DNA from: Streptomyces capitiformicae
GTDB lineage: Bacteria; Actinomycetota; Actinomycetes; Streptomycetales; Streptomycetaceae
Length of the DNA stretch: 64,000 bases
NCBI RefSeq assembly: GCF_002214185.1
Contig: NZ_CP022161.1
Coordinates: 1,054,001 to 1,118,000, forward strand
Reading direction: 5' to 3'
Shown here: in pieces, positions 26,393 to 35,474 of the stretch
How positions within the stretch are numbered: the first letter of the stretch is position 1
Layout of the letters: every line of letters begins with the position of its first letter
The notes under the pieces: generated by a model
What the model was told of the DNA's origin: nothing
What the model saw: only the letters and a program-made list of their open reading frames with translations
Database searches by the model: none
Translations under genes and position numbers: made by a program

Positions 26393-26986
26393 ATGGAAGC
26401 ATTCACCACGCACACCGGCCGGGCAGTCCCGCTGCGCCGCAGCAACGTCGACACCGACCAGATCATCCCCGCCCACTGGCTCAAGAAGGTGACCAGGGAC
26501 GGCTTCGAGGACGGGCTGTTCGAGGCCTGGCGCAAGGACGAGACGTTCATCCTCAACCAACCCGAGCGCAAGGGCGCCACCGTCCTGGTCGCCGGCCCCG
26601 ACTTCGGCACCGGCTCCTCCCGTGAGCACGCCGTGTGGGCGCTGCAGAACTACGGCTTCAAGGCCGTCATCTCCTCCCGCTTCGCCGACATCTTCCGCGG
26701 CAACTCCCTCAAGAACGGCCTGCTCACAGTCGTTCTGGAGCAGAAGACCGTGGACGCGCTGTGGGAGCTCACGGAGAAGGATGCGACTGCTGAGGTCACT
26801 GTGGACCTTGAGGCGCGTGAGGTGCGCGCCGAGGGGATCACCGCCGCCTTCGAACTGGACGAGAACTCCCGCTGGCGGCTGCTGAACGGGCTGGACGACA
26901 TCTCCATCACCCTCCAGAACGAGGCGGACATCGCCGCGTACGAGGCCAAGCGGCCGTCGTACAAGCCGAGGACGTTGAAGGTCTGA
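26393..26986 (+). CDS. leuD: 3-isopropylmalate dehydratase small subunit
   Basis: A 197-residue swivel-domain partner of LeuC. Typical features are [20 protein letters not shown] near the N-terminus, the substrate-binding loop [20 protein letters not shown], and [17 protein letters not shown]. Normal length for the family. It is the last gene of leuCD; a palindrome 76 bp beyond the stop is the likely terminator. Confidence 0.98.
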   Translation: MEAFTTHTGRAVPLRRSNVDTDQIIPAHWLKKVTRDGFEDGLFEAWRKDETFILNQPERKGATVLVAGPDFGTGSSREHAVWALQNYGFKAVISSRFADIFRGNSLKNGLLTVVLEQKTVDALWELTEKDATAEVTVDLEAREVRAEGITAAFELDENSRWRLLNGLDDISITLQNEADIAAYEAKRPSYKPRTLKV

Positions 26987-27061
26987 CCTCGTCGGCGGCC
27001 ATCCCCTCCGACCGGTCCGGGTGGTCCGCGCAAGGCGGATTCCAGCCACCGTGACACCCCC

Positions 27062-27095
27062 CTGTACCCCCAATCGAGCACGGTTGGGGGTACAG
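27062..27095 (+). terminator. Terminator after leuCD
   Basis: Perfect 12-bp inverted repeat CTGTACCCCCAA (27062-27073) and TTGGGGGTACAG (27084-27095) with a 10-base loop. No T-run follows. The remaining sequence to 27282 shows nothing recognisable apart from the presumed promoter of the next gene. Confidence 0.65.
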
Positions 27096-27282
27096 CCATG
27101 TCTGGGGTGACGCGCCTTCGAAGTGGTGTGCAGAAAGGTTTCAACTCCCCTAGTTACAAAGGCGATTGCCGGGGTACGCGCACCATGGTGCGGCATCGGA
27201 AGGGGGTGCCCGGCATGCCTCCGGGAGACGGTAGTTGCCCCCTGCGCAGGCGACAACTCGCCCCAGATGGCACAATCTGTGC

Positions 27283-27513
27283 ATGGAACACGACGGCCAA
27301 CTCGAGCTCTATGCGGCGGTCGCGAGCCAACTCAAGGAAGCGCACGCAAGGGTGCGCGCACTGCAAGTCCCGGAGGGCGTACGGATGGCGCTGACCCGGA
27401 AGCTGCTGGTCGTTACGGCGGTGGCCAAGCACGATCTCGCCGACGCGGCAAGGCGTCTGGAGGGCTTCATGACGGACCTCGACGAGGGGCGAATGCCCGC
27501 GGAGGAACGCTGA
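27283..27513 (+). CDS. Small conserved helical protein, unknown function
   Basis: A 76-residue, highly helical, charged protein: HDGQLELYAAVASQLKEAHA, then LTRKLLVVTAVAKHDLADAARRLEGFM and an acidic end. No cysteines, membrane segment or known motif. I chose ATG 27283; 16 more codons are open upstream but no ribosome-binding site is clear. A gene of this type lies between leuD and hupS in other streptomycetes as far as I recall. The C-terminal EER is followed 137 bp later by hupS. Confidence 0.7.
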   Translation: MEHDGQLELYAAVASQLKEAHARVRALQVPEGVRMALTRKLLVVTAVAKHDLADAARRLEGFMTDLDEGRMPAEER

Positions 27514-27570
27514 AGGGCTCCATGACCGCCGAGTTCGTTGCGGCACAAGGGTGATAAGCCCGTTTCGTGT

Positions 27571-27599
27571 TTGATTTGCGGTATATATCTGCCTAACGT
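27571..27599 (+). promoter_or_regulatory. Probable housekeeping promoter of hupS
   Basis: TTGATT (27571-27576) and TAACGT (27594-27599) separated by 17 bp, in the only AT-rich stretch of the region. They sit 51 bp before the hupS start. This fits an HrdB-type promoter, inferred by hexamer match only. Confidence 0.5.
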
Positions 27600-27649
27600 G
27601 CGAAAAAGCTTGAACAGTTTCGTTCTGGCGAATCTCCGAAGGGGAAGAC

Positions 27650-28285
27650 GTGAACAAGGCGCAGCTCGTAGAAGCGATTGCGGACAAGCTCGGAGGCCGT
27701 CAGCAGGCCGCCGACGCTGTCGACGCCGTCCTGGACGCGATCGTCCGGGCGACGGTCGCGGGTGAACGGGTGTCGGTCACCGGTTTCGGTTCGTTCGAGA
27801 AGGTCGACCGGCCGGCCCGCTACGCCCGCAACCCGCAGACGGGTGAGCGGGTTCGGGTCAAGAAGACCTCTGTGCCCCGTTTCCGTGCGGGCCAGGGGTT
27901 CAAGGACCTGGTGAGCGGTTCGAAGAAGCTCCCCCGGGGTGGCGAAGTCGCGGTCAAGAAGGCGCCCAAGGGCAGCCTGACCGGTGGGGCCGCGGCGACG
28001 GTCAAGAAGGCGGCGGCGAAGAAGACGACCGCGAAGAAGGCCGCGGTGAAGAAGACCACGGCTCGCAAGACGACCACGGCGGCCAAGAAGACGACGGCGG
28101 CGAAGAAGACCACCGCGAAGAAGGCCACCACCAAGACGGCTGCGGCCAAGAAGACCACGGGGGCGGCGGCCGCGAAGAAGACCACGGCCAAGAAGGCGCC
28201 GGCGAAGAAGGTCACCGCCAAGAAGGCGCCGGCCAAGAAGTCGACGGCTCGCAAGACGACCGCGAAGAAGACCGCCGCCCGTTGA
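27650..28285 (+). CDS. hupS: HU-family nucleoid protein with histone-H1-like tail
   Basis: A 211-residue DNA-binding protein. Residues 1-93 form a complete HU domain: [20 protein letters not shown], then [20 protein letters not shown] with the beta-arm, then [11 protein letters not shown]. From about 100 to the end is a tail of [15 protein letters not shown] repeats, almost only Lys, Ala and Thr, like histone H1. HupS acts in nucleoid compaction of spores in Streptomyces. GTG 27650 is preceded by GAAGGGGAAG. A terminator follows 31 bp after the stop. Confidence 0.97.
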   Translation: MNKAQLVEAIADKLGGRQQAADAVDAVLDAIVRATVAGERVSVTGFGSFEKVDRPARYARNPQTGERVRVKKTSVPRFRAGQGFKDLVSGSKKLPRGGEVAVKKAPKGSLTGGAAATVKKAAAKKTTAKKAAVKKTTARKTTTAAKKTTAAKKTTAKKATTKTAAAKKTTGAAAAKKTTAKKAPAKKVTAKKAPAKKSTARKTTAKKTAAR

Positions 28286-28316
28286 TCGGGAGGCGCTGGT
28301 TACTCTCACACGCGCC

Positions 28317-28346
28317 GGGCCGGGCTCCTTGATCGGAGCCCGGCCC
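28317..28346 (+). terminator. Terminator of hupS
   Basis: Perfect 12-bp stem GGGCCGGGCTCC (28317-28328) and GGAGCCCGGCCC (28335-28346), with loop TTGATC. It lies 31 bp after the hupS stop. Confidence 0.85.
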
Positions 28347-28401
28347 GCGGTGTTTTGGGGTGTGGTCGCCTGTTCGCCGTGGGGGGCTTTGCTTTGTGGC
28401 G

Positions 28402-28487
28402 GGTGCGGGCTGTGTCCGGTTGCTCGCACCACGCGGCGGAGCAGCAGATCGATACGGCCCCGCGCCCCTGAAGGGGGCGCTGCAGAT
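28402..28487. repeat. Dispersed GC-rich repeat, family A'
   Basis: Contains GTTGCTCGCACCACGCGGCG, then ATCGATACGGCCCCGCGCCCC. The same order (GCTCGC, GGCGGAG, ATCGA-AC-GCCCCGCGCCCCTGA) recurs at 51429-51512 and, reversed, in parts of 32566-32680 and 47190-47275. It fills the space between hupS and the convergent 67-codon gene. Confidence 0.7.
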
Positions 28488-28498
28488 GTCCTCTTGTC

Positions 28499-28702
28499 TC
28501 AGAGGGTCTGCAGGGTGATCAAGGTGATGCGGAGGGAGGTGCCCTCGCCCTCCGTCTCGATACGGACCCGTTGGCCGGGGCGGAGCAGGCGCAGGTGGCC
28601 CGCGTCGAAGGCCCGGGTGTCGAAGGGGACGGGGGTGCCGTCGTCGAGGAGGACCTGGCCGGAGCGGGTCTCGGGGTCGTAGGTGTACGCGGTCGCCTGC
28701 AT
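28499..28702 (-). CDS. Small cold-shock-like/beta-rich protein
   Basis: A 67-residue protein: MQATAYTYDPETRSGQVLLD, then DDGTPVPFDTRAFDAG, LLRPGQRVRIETEGEG and LRITLITLQTL. The pattern of short strands, with a loop like those in cold-shock and OB-fold proteins and the RPGQRV strand, resembles the cold-shock-like small proteins annotated at this place in actinobacteria. It lacks the RNP1/RNP2 aromatic motifs of true Csp. It lies nine bases downstream of the cofC-like gene and is probably cotranscribed. Confidence 0.75.
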   Translation of the reverse strand: MQATAYTYDPETRSGQVLLDDGTPVPFDTRAFDAGHLRLLRPGQRVRIETEGEGTSLRITLITLQTL

Positions 28703-28711
28703 GGGCGCAGC

Positions 28712-29362
28712 CTACTGGCCGGGTATGAGCAGGCGCGCGGCCGCGGCGGCCGTACGGGGGCCGACGCCCAGGGCGAGGGCTGCGCGGAGGTCGTCGCCGG
28801 TGTCCACGTCCTGGCGTACGGAGTCGGCCTCGTCCACGGTCAGTTCCGTCGCGCCCGAGCGGCGGTGGCGCAGCCGGGAGTCGGGGCCGAAGGCGGGGCG
28901 CAGGGCGCGGCCGGGGGTCGCGGCGAGCAGGGTGGTGCCGGTACCGGCGGCGTCCGGGAGGAAGGCGCGGGGGAATGCGGCGGCGGCTTCCAGGACTCGG
29001 GTCAGTTCCGTGGGGCGCAGAGCCGGTAGGTCGGCGTTCAGGGCCGCCAGAGGGCTTCGCGGGCGCACAGTGCGCAGGAGGGCCTCCGCGTGCCGCAGAG
29101 CGGCGTTCAGGCCGTCCGCCGGGTCGGCCTGCGGGTCGTCCGGGACGATACGGGCGCCGAGGGCGGCGAGCTCGCGGCCTGCCAGGTGATCGTCCGTGAC
29201 GACCACCACACCGTGGACCGCCGTGGAGGCCAGGGCCGCCGCCACCGTGTCCTGGGCGAAGGCGAGGGCCAGGCCGGGGCGCACCCCGCCGGCGGCGGTG
29301 TCCGCGAGTCTGCTCTTGGCCCGGGCCAGGGGCTTCACGGGTACGACCAGGGTCCACTGCAC
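28712..29362 (-). CDS. fbiD: 2-phospho-L-lactate (or PEP) guanylyltransferase
   Basis: A 216-residue CofC/FbiD-type nucleotidyltransferase of coenzyme F420 biosynthesis. It activates phosphoenolpyruvate (actinobacterial FbiD) or phospholactate (archaeal CofC) with GTP. Signs are the opening VVPVKPLARAKSRLA, with the conserved PVKxxxxAKSRL nucleotide-binding motif, then VVVVTDD, LNADLPAL and a DVDTGDDL motif near the end. Length is typical. Other F420 genes (fbiA, fbiB, fbiC) are not in the window. The actual substrate is assigned from family knowledge, not from sequence. Confidence 0.9.
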   Translation of the reverse strand: MQWTLVVPVKPLARAKSRLADTAAGGVRPGLALAFAQDTVAAALASTAVHGVVVVTDDHLAGRELAALGARIVPDDPQADPADGLNAALRHAEALLRTVRPRSPLAALNADLPALRPTELTRVLEAAAAFPRAFLPDAAGTGTTLLAATPGRALRPAFGPDSRLRHRRSGATELTVDEADSVRQDVDTGDDLRAALALGVGPRTAAAAARLLIPGQ

Positions 29363-29526
29363 GAGCGTTCCGTCCTTCTCTTGTCGCGGTCATTGTCGCC
29401 TGGCCACACGGGAGGCCCGCAGGGCGGGGCGTACGGTGTTCTCGACATACCGGCGGCTCGGGGCGACACTTGTGCGGCTCCGCCCCCCGGAGCAGGCCCT
29501 GGGAAGTCCTAGAGGAAGGTGTCCGC

Positions 29527-30339
29527 GTGCCCCGCCGCAGAATCGGCTTCTGGTACCGCCTCGCCGCGGTGATCGCCAAACCGCCACTGGTGGTGCTGAT
29601 CAAGCGGGACTGGCGTGGAATGGAGAACATTCCGGCTGAGGGTGGATTTATCACCGCGGTGAACCACAATTCGCATGCCGATCCCTTTGCGTACGCCCAC
29701 TATCAGTACAACAGTGGCCGCGTTCCGCGATTTCTCGCGAAGAGCGGCCTCTTCGGGAAAGGATTCATCGGCGCCGTCATGCGCGGCACCGGACAGATCC
29801 CCGTCTACCGCGAGACCACGGACGCGCTGAGCGCTTTCCGGGCCGCGATCGACGCCGTGGAGCGCGGTGAATGCGTCGCGTTCTACCCGGAGGGCACCAT
29901 CACCCGGGACCCCGACCAGTGGCCCATGACCGGCAAGACCGGGGCCGCGCGGGTCGCGCTGCAGACCAGGTGCCCGGTGATCCCCGTCGCCCAGTGGGGC
30001 GCCAACGAGCTGCTGCCGCCGTACGCCAAGAAGCTCAACGTCCTTCCGCGCAAGACCCACCACGTGCTCGCCGGTCCGCCCGTCGACCTCTCCCGCTTCT
30101 ACGGCAAGGAGATGACCCCCGACCTGCTGAAGGACGCGACGGAGGTCATCATGGCCGCCATCACCCGGCAGCTGGAGGACATCCGCGGCGAGAAGGCACC
30201 GAAGACGCCGTACGACCCGAAGCACGAACGCATCGAGCAGCGGCGCCGGACGGCCGCGGCGGTCGAGCACCGGCGGCCCGACCAGCACAATGGAGCCCTG
30301 CGGGAAGAGGAACGTCAGGAAGAGGGGCAGGGCAAGTGA
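29527..30339 (+). CDS. plsC: 1-acyl-sn-glycerol-3-phosphate acyltransferase
   Basis: A 270-residue PlsC-type acyltransferase of phospholipid synthesis at the inner membrane face. The catalytic HX4D is NHNSHAD (His47, Asp52). The glycerol-phosphate-binding motif is FYPEGTITR near 119-127, and VPVAQWGANELLP-like sequence follows. A hydrophobic stretch near residues 10-25 can anchor it. The C-terminal 40 residues are charged and disordered. GTG 29527 has GGAAGG upstream. It overlaps gpsA by four bases (GTGA), linking glycerol-3-phosphate supply and acylation. Confidence 0.93.
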   Translation: MPRRRIGFWYRLAAVIAKPPLVVLIKRDWRGMENIPAEGGFITAVNHNSHADPFAYAHYQYNSGRVPRFLAKSGLFGKGFIGAVMRGTGQIPVYRETTDALSAFRAAIDAVERGECVAFYPEGTITRDPDQWPMTGKTGAARVALQTRCPVIPVAQWGANELLPPYAKKLNVLPRKTHHVLAGPPVDLSRFYGKEMTPDLLKDATEVIMAAITRQLEDIRGEKAPKTPYDPKHERIEQRRRTAAAVEHRRPDQHNGALREEERQEEGQGK

Positions 30340-31346
30340 GCAAGCCGGTCAAGGCGGCCGTGTTCAGCGCCGGTTCGTGGGGCACGGCCTTCGGCATGGT
30401 GCTCGCCGACGCGGGGTGCGAGGTCACACTCTGGGCGCGCCGTCCGGAGGTCGCGGACGCGATCAACTCCACCCGGACCAACACCGACTACCTGCCGGGC
30501 CTCGAGCTCCCGCAGAACGTGCGGGCCACCACCGACCCGGCCGAGGCCGCCGCCGACGCCGACTTCACGGTCCTCTCCGTGCCGTCCCAGACCCTGCGCG
30601 CCAACCTCGCCGAATGGGTTCCCCTGCTGGCCCCCGACACCCTCCTCGTCTCGCTGATGAAAGGCGTCGAACTCGGTTCCGCCATGCGGATGAGCGAGGT
30701 CATCGAGGATGTCGCGAAGGTCGGCCAGGACCGTATCGCCGTCGTCACCGGGCCCAACCTGGCCCGCGAGATCGCCTCCCGCATGCCGGCCGCCTCCGTG
30801 GTTGCCTGTACCGACGAGGCGGTCGCCCAGCGGCTCCAGGCCGCCTGCCACACGCCGTACTTCCGCCCGTACACCAACACGGACGTGGTGGGCTGCGAAC
30901 TGGGCGGCGCCGTCAAGAACGTCATCGGTCTCGCCGTCGGAATCGCGGACGGCATGGGATTGGGCGACAACGCCAAGGGGTCCTTGATCACCCGCGGCCT
31001 CGCCGAGACGACCCGCCTCGGCCTCGCGATGGGCGCCGACCCGCTCACCTTCTCCGGACTCGCGGGCCTCGGCGACCTGGTGGCGACCTGCTCCTCGCCG
31101 CTCTCCCGCAACCACACCTTCGGCACCAACCTCGGCAAGGGCATGACCCTGCAAGAGACCATCGCGGTCACCAAGCAGACCGCCGAGGGCGTCAAGTCCT
31201 GTGAGTCGGTACTCGACTTGGGGCGTAGGCACGGCGTCGACATGCCCATCACGGAGACGGTCGTCGACATCGTCCACGACGGCAAGCCGCCGGTCGTCGC
31301 CCTCAAGGAGATGATGTCGCGCTCCGCCAAGCCGGAGCGACGCTGA
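30336..31346 (+). CDS. gpsA: NAD(P)H-dependent glycerol-3-phosphate dehydrogenase
   Basis: A 336-residue GpsA that reduces dihydroxyacetone phosphate to sn-glycerol-3-phosphate for phospholipids. The N-terminal Rossmann motif reads VFSAGSWGTAFG, with Ser where most GpsA have Gly (GAGSWGT). The catalytic Lys region is GGAVKNVIGLAVGIADG, and the substrate loop TFSGLAGLGDLVATCSS is intact. It starts at GTG 30336, overlapping the plsC stop, and is followed 59 bp later by ddlA. All three genes serve the cell envelope. Confidence 0.97.
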   Translation: MSKPVKAAVFSAGSWGTAFGMVLADAGCEVTLWARRPEVADAINSTRTNTDYLPGLELPQNVRATTDPAEAAADADFTVLSVPSQTLRANLAEWVPLLAPDTLLVSLMKGVELGSAMRMSEVIEDVAKVGQDRIAVVTGPNLAREIASRMPAASVVACTDEAVAQRLQAACHTPYFRPYTNTDVVGCELGGAVKNVIGLAVGIADGMGLGDNAKGSLITRGLAETTRLGLAMGADPLTFSGLAGLGDLVATCSSPLSRNHTFGTNLGKGMTLQETIAVTKQTAEGVKSCESVLDLGRRHGVDMPITETVVDIVHDGKPPVVALKEMMSRSAKPERR

Positions 31347-31405
31347 TCGAAACCGGCCGTGCGGGCGCTGACTGCCGCCCTACCAACGGGTACTCTCAAC
31401 GCGAT

Positions 31406-32563
31406 ATGAGCACCGAGAACCTCCCCCAGAGCCCTGAGCAGCCGTCCCGCAAGCCGCGCGTGGCCGTCGTCTTCGGCGGCCGCAGCTCGGAACACGGGAT
31501 CTCCGTCGTCACGGCCGGCGCCGTCCTGCGGGCCATCGACCGGACGAAGTACGACGTCCTGCCGATCGGTATCACCCGGGACGGCCGTTGGGCGCTCACC
31601 GCCGACGAACCGGAGCGCATGGCGATCACCGACCGCCGTACGCCGGAGGTCGAGGAACTCGCGGAGTCGAGGGACGGCGGCGTGGTGCTTCCCATCGACC
31701 CGGCCAACCGCGAAGTCGTCTACAGCGAGCCCGGTTCGGTGCCCAAGGCGATCGGCGAGGTCGACGTCGTCTTCCCCGTCCTGCACGGCCCGTACGGCGA
31801 GGACGGCACCCTCCAGGGCATGCTGGAGCTCTCCGGCGTCCCGTACGTCGGCTCGGGCGTCCTCGCCTCGGCCGTCGGCCAGGACAAGGAGTACATGAAG
31901 CGGGTGTTCACCTCCTTCGGGCTCAAGGTCGGCCCGTACGTGGTGATCCGGCCCCGCGAGTGGCAGCTCGACGAGTCCGCCGCCCGCAAGAAGATCATCG
32001 ACTTCGCCGGCGAGCACGGCTGGCCCCTCTTCGTGAAGCCGGCCCGCGCGGGCTCCTCCATCGGCATCACCAAGGTCGACGACCTGTCGGGGCTGGACGA
32101 GGCGATCGCGGAGGCCCAGAGCCACGACCCGAAGATCCTCGTCGAGGCGGCGCTGCGCGGCCGTGAGATCGAGTGCGGGGTGCTGGAGTTCGAGGACGGC
32201 CCTCGCGCTTCGGTTCCGGCGGAGATCCCGCCGCCGGACGCCCACGCCTACTACGACTTCGAGGCCAAGTACATCGACTCGACCCCGGGCATCGTGCCGG
32301 CACCGCTGACGCCGGAGGAGACCGCGGAGGTCCAGCGCCTGGCGGTGGACGCCTTCGAGGCGGCGTCGTGTGAGGGTTTGGTGCGTGCCGACTTCTTCCT
32401 CACGGAGGACGGGGAGTTTGTGATCAACGAGATCAACACGCTGCCCGGTTTCACGCCGATCTCGATGTATCCGGCGATGTGGAAGGCGACGGGAATCGAG
32501 TACCCGGAGTTGGTGGACCGCCTGATCCAGGCGGCGCTGAGCAGGTCGACGGGGCTGCGCTGA
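31406..32563 (+). CDS. ddlA: D-alanine--D-alanine ligase
   Basis: A 385-residue ATP-grasp ligase making the D-Ala-D-Ala dipeptide of peptidoglycan. N-terminal VAVVFGGRSSEHGISVVTAG, the LHGPYGEDGTLQGMLEL motif, KEYMKRVF, the ATP-grasp KPARAGSSIGITKV, and the end FVINEINTLPGFTPISMYP are all present. The conserved Tyr of DdlA-type enzymes is in AHAYYDFEAKYID, which suggests a D-Ala-D-Ala rather than D-Ala-D-Lac product. Same strand as gpsA; the operon ends in a repeat-rich spacer. Confidence 0.97.
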   Translation: MSTENLPQSPEQPSRKPRVAVVFGGRSSEHGISVVTAGAVLRAIDRTKYDVLPIGITRDGRWALTADEPERMAITDRRTPEVEELAESRDGGVVLPIDPANREVVYSEPGSVPKAIGEVDVVFPVLHGPYGEDGTLQGMLELSGVPYVGSGVLASAVGQDKEYMKRVFTSFGLKVGPYVVIRPREWQLDESAARKKIIDFAGEHGWPLFVKPARAGSSIGITKVDDLSGLDEAIAEAQSHDPKILVEAALRGREIECGVLEFEDGPRASVPAEIPPPDAHAYYDFEAKYIDSTPGIVPAPLTPEETAEVQRLAVDAFEAASCEGLVRADFFLTEDGEFVINEINTLPGFTPISMYPAMWKATGIEYPELVDRLIQAALSRSTGLR

Positions 32564-32565
32564 GG

Positions 32566-32680
32566 AAAGGGGCTGCGCCCCTTCACGAGCGCGGGGCTGT
32601 GTCGATTGCGGCTCCGCCGCGATGGGGGTCCCCCCGGTCGAGCGAAGCCGAGACTGGGGGAGCGACCAGCCACGACGGAC
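32566..32680. repeat. Composite of dispersed repeats A' and B
   Basis: Right after the ddlA stop comes a small hairpin (AAAGGGGCTGCGCCCCTT), then GCGGGGCTGTGTCGAT and GCGGCTCCGCCGCG (family A'), then GGGGGTCCCCCCGGTCGAGC and GAAGCCGAGACTGGGGGA (family B, also seen reversed at 52948-53030). The stretch separates convergent ddlA and the DUF3515 gene and may help terminate both. Confidence 0.7.
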
Positions 32681-32713
32681 TCGCAGCCTCCCGACGGCCT
32701 TCCGAGGCACCCC

Positions 32714-33235
32714 TCAGGAGGCAATCCCCTCAGGGATCGTCTTCTTGATCGCCGGTGCAAGCCCCACAAGGATCGGCGAGGTGTCCTCCCCGGCCCTCTC
32801 AGCCGACACCGTCACCTCGACATACGCGGAGCGATTCGCCGTGGTGAAGCGATACGACCCGTCGTCCCGCTTCTCCATCAGCCAGTCGACCCCGTCCACC
32901 GCCCCCGCCACCGCATCGGCGTCGCGCCCCTCGGCCACCCTGGGGTCGACCATCTTCGGCGGCTGGGGCACACCACAGCGCAGTATGATCACCGCGTCGC
33001 CCCAGCGTGCCGTCAGCTCGGAGGCCGGCTGAGGATCCCGGCGGCTGAGACCGTCCACTTCTCGCGGCAGGGCCCCGTCCAGCTTCTGGCACAGTTTCGT
33101 GGCGGCAGCCCCAGCGCTGGGAACCGCCGCTGATCCGCCGTCGTCTGCTGAGGAGCAGCCCGAGACGGCGATCAACGACACGGCCAGGACGGGCAGCCCG
33201 AAGCGAGCGGGGTGCCGGTGACGCAAGGAGTTCAC
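32714..33235 (-). CDS. DUF3515 lipoprotein
   Basis: A 173-residue DUF3515 protein. Signal LPVLAVSLIAVSGC gives lipidated Cys27; a Ser/Gly/Ala linker follows. The domain has two cysteines (KLCQKLDGALP and AVIILRCGVP) that may form a disulfide, and the VDWLMEKRDDGSYRFTTANR motif. Function of the family is unknown; this location near ddlA, rpmB and thiL is conserved in actinobacteria. It lies downstream of the RAM-domain gene on the same strand with a 21-bp gap, suggesting an operon. Confidence 0.9.
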   Translation of the reverse strand: MNSLRHRHPARFGLPVLAVSLIAVSGCSSADDGGSAAVPSAGAAATKLCQKLDGALPREVDGLSRRDPQPASELTARWGDAVIILRCGVPQPPKMVDPRVAEGRDADAVAGAVDGVDWLMEKRDDGSYRFTTANRSAYVEVTVSAERAGEDTSPILVGLAPAIKKTIPEGIAS

Positions 33236-33256
33236 CGGCCAAAGGGTAGACGGGGG

Positions 33257-33490
33257 CTACAGGTGTACGACCGGGCAGGTCAGGGTGCGGGTGATGCCGT
33301 CCACTTGCTGGACCTTTGCGACCACGAGTCGGCCGAGGTCGTCGACGGTGTCGGCCTGGGCGCGCACGATGACGTCGTACGGACCCGTCACGTCCTCGGC
33401 CTGGATGACCCCAGGGATCTTGCTGATCGTGTCGGCGACGGTCGACGCTTTGCCGACCTCCGTCTGGATCAGGATGTACGCCTGTACCAC
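33257..33490 (-). CDS. Stand-alone Lrp/AsnC effector (RAM) domain protein
   Basis: A 77-residue protein consisting only of the AsnC ligand-binding (RAM) fold: VQAYILIQTEVGKASTVADT, IPGVIQAEDVTGPYDVIVRA, then VVAKVQQVDGITRTLTCPVV. There is no helix-turn-helix and so no DNA binding of its own. Such proteins bind amino acids and may modulate full Lrp regulators. GTG 33490 is preceded by a perfect GGAGG four bases away, which rules out the longer open frame upstream. First of a pair with the DUF3515 gene; divergent from thiL. Confidence 0.93.
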   Translation of the reverse strand: MVQAYILIQTEVGKASTVADTISKIPGVIQAEDVTGPYDVIVRAQADTVDDLGRLVVAKVQQVDGITRTLTCPVVHL

Positions 33491-33708
33491 GGAACCTCCA
33501 GGGCGGCCACGAGGATCATGTGGGGAAAAGGAACGCCACGGTATCGCGTCGTCACGCGCCACGGGGAGACCTGTGGAGGCCGCGCCGCGCACACCGGGGC
33601 GCGGGGGCGACGGAAGGTGACGGTCGGCGCGATCGTACCGAGGACGAGAACCGCTCGCGACCGGGCGCGGGCGACACTGGAAGCGGCACAAGAAGGGGCG
33701 ATACGACG

Positions 33709-34674
33709 ATGAAGGGCACCGTGGGAGAGCTGGGGGAGTTCGGGCTCATCAGGGAGCTCACCTCCCGGCTCACCACCACCCCCGCGGTCCGGGTCGGCCC
33801 CGGCGACGACGCCGCCGTGGTGGCCGCGCCGGACCGCAGGGTCGTGGCGAGCACCGACCTGCTCCTGGAGGGACGGCATTTCCGCCGGGACTGGTCCACG
33901 GCGTACGACGTCGGGCGCAAGGCGGCCGCGCAGAACCTCGCGGACATTGCCGCCATGGGCGCCGTACCCACCGCGCTGCTCCTCGGCCTGGTCGCGCCCG
34001 TCGAACTCCCGGTGACCTGGGCGACCGAGCTGATGGACGGCCTGCGTGACGAGTGCCAGGTCGCGGGGGCGGCCGTGGTCGGCGGTGACGTCGTGCGCGG
34101 TGACACCATCATGATCTCCATCACCGCGCTCGGTGATCTGCGCAACCACGAGCCCGTGACCAGGGCGGGCGCCCAGCCCGGGGACGTCGTGGCCGTCACC
34201 GGCTGGCTCGGCTGGTCCGCCGCCGGGCACGCGGTGCTCTCGCGTGGCTTCCGCTCGCCGCGCGCCTTCGTGGAGGCCCACCGGCGCCCGGAGCCGCCGT
34301 ACCACGCGGGGCCCGCGGCCGCCGAACTCGGCGCGACCGCGATGTGCGACGTGAGCGACGGGCTGATCGCCGACCTGGGGCACATCGCGGAGGCGAGCAA
34401 GTGCCGGATCGACATCCGCTCCGGCGCGATCGACATCCCCTCCCAGATGAACGACATCGGGCAGGCCGTCGGTGTCGACCCGATCCAGTGGGTGCTCACC
34501 GGGGGCGAGGACCACGCGATCGTGGCGACCTTCCCGCCGGATGTGAAGCTGCCCGCCCGCTGGAAGGTGATCGGCGAGGTCCTCAACCCCTCGGCGCTGC
34601 CCCAGGTGACCGTGGACGGGGCGCCCTGGACGAACAAGGGCGGCTGGGACCACTTCGGGGACATCGAGTCATGA
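33709..34674 (+). CDS. thiL: Thiamine-monophosphate kinase
   Basis: A 321-residue ThiL, phosphorylating thiamine monophosphate to the active diphosphate. Hallmarks are [12 protein letters not shown] at the start, [28 protein letters not shown], the [14 protein letters not shown] motif, VGGDVVRGD and [23 protein letters not shown] [10 protein letters not shown] binds ATP/Mg. ATG 33709 is spaced from AGAAGGGG upstream. Its stop overlaps the thiD start (ATGA), so they form a coupled pair. Confidence 0.97.
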   Translation: MKGTVGELGEFGLIRELTSRLTTTPAVRVGPGDDAAVVAAPDRRVVASTDLLLEGRHFRRDWSTAYDVGRKAAAQNLADIAAMGAVPTALLLGLVAPVELPVTWATELMDGLRDECQVAGAAVVGGDVVRGDTIMISITALGDLRNHEPVTRAGAQPGDVVAVTGWLGWSAAGHAVLSRGFRSPRAFVEAHRRPEPPYHAGPAAAELGATAMCDVSDGLIADLGHIAEASKCRIDIRSGAIDIPSQMNDIGQAVGVDPIQWVLTGGEDHAIVATFPPDVKLPARWKVIGEVLNPSALPQVTVDGAPWTNKGGWDHFGDIES

Positions 34675-35474
34675 CCCCGCCCAGGGTTCTGACGGTGGCG
34701 GGTTCCGACTCCGGCGGCGGGGCCGGGATCCAGGCCGACCTGAAGACGATGCTCGCGCTCGGCGTGCACGGGATGAGCGTGATCACTGCCGTCACCGCGC
34801 AGAACTCCCTTGGTGTGCAGGGTGCTTGGGAGCTGCCGGTGGAGGCGGTCCGCGCCCAGTACCGCAGTGTCGTCGACGACATCGGCGTACAGGCCGTGAA
34901 GACCGGCATGCTGGCCTCGGCCGAACTGGTCGAAACGGTGGCCGAGTTGATCGGCGGCACGGATGCCCCGGCGGTCGTCGACCCGGTGGGGGTGTCCAAG
35001 CACGGGGACTCCCTGCTGGCTGCGTCCGCGCTGGACTCCGTACGGACGAAGCTGCTGCCCGTCGCCACCGTCGCCACGCCCAACCTGGACGAGGTGGCCC
35101 AACTCACCGGCGTACGTGTCCAGTCGGAGGACGATCTGAGGCGAGCCGCGGCGGCCGTGCTCGCGTACGGGCCCCGATGGGCGCTGATCAAGGGCGGCCA
35201 TCTGCCGGGAGAAGCCGTCGATCTGCTGACCGACGGCTCGGAGGAGCACTGGCTGCGGGCCCCGAGGTATGACAACCGGCACACCCATGGCACGGGCTGC
35301 ACTCTCGCCTCCGCGATCGCGTCGCAGCTCGCGAAGGGCCAGTCCGTGCCGGAGGCCGTGGCGGCAGCCAAGGAGTACGTCACCGGGGCGATCGCCGCCG
35401 GGTTCGCACTTGGCGGGGGGATCGGCCCCGTGGCTCACGGGTGGGCATTCACCGGGGGTACGCCGGGAGCTTGA
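34671..35474 (+). CDS. thiD: Hydroxymethylpyrimidine/phosphomethylpyrimidine kinase
   Basis: A 267-residue ribokinase-fold enzyme phosphorylating HMP and HMP-P for thiamine synthesis. [20 protein letters not shown] is the signature start. [19 protein letters not shown], the KTGML motif and the C-terminal anion hole [15 protein letters not shown] complete the family pattern. ATGA overlap with thiL. The last 26 bp overlap the end of the convergent regulator pseudogene. Confidence 0.97.
   Translation: MTPPRVLTVAGSDSGGGAGIQADLKTMLALGVHGMSVITAVTAQNSLGVQGAWELPVEAVRAQYRSVVDDIGVQAVKTGMLASAELVETVAELIGGTDAPAVVDPVGVSKHGDSLLAASALDSVRTKLLPVATVATPNLDEVAQLTGVRVQSEDDLRRAAAAVLAYGPRWALIKGGHLPGEAVDLLTDGSEEHWLRAPRYDNRHTHGTGCTLASAIASQLAKGQSVPEAVAAAKEYVTGAIAAGFALGGGIGPVAHGWAFTGGTPGA

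Noticed and set aside
33257..33691. Longer 144-codon form of the RAM-domain protein
   Set aside because: The extra N-terminus is Arg/Pro-rich; GGAGG lies exactly in front of GTG 33490, giving the standard 77-residue protein.
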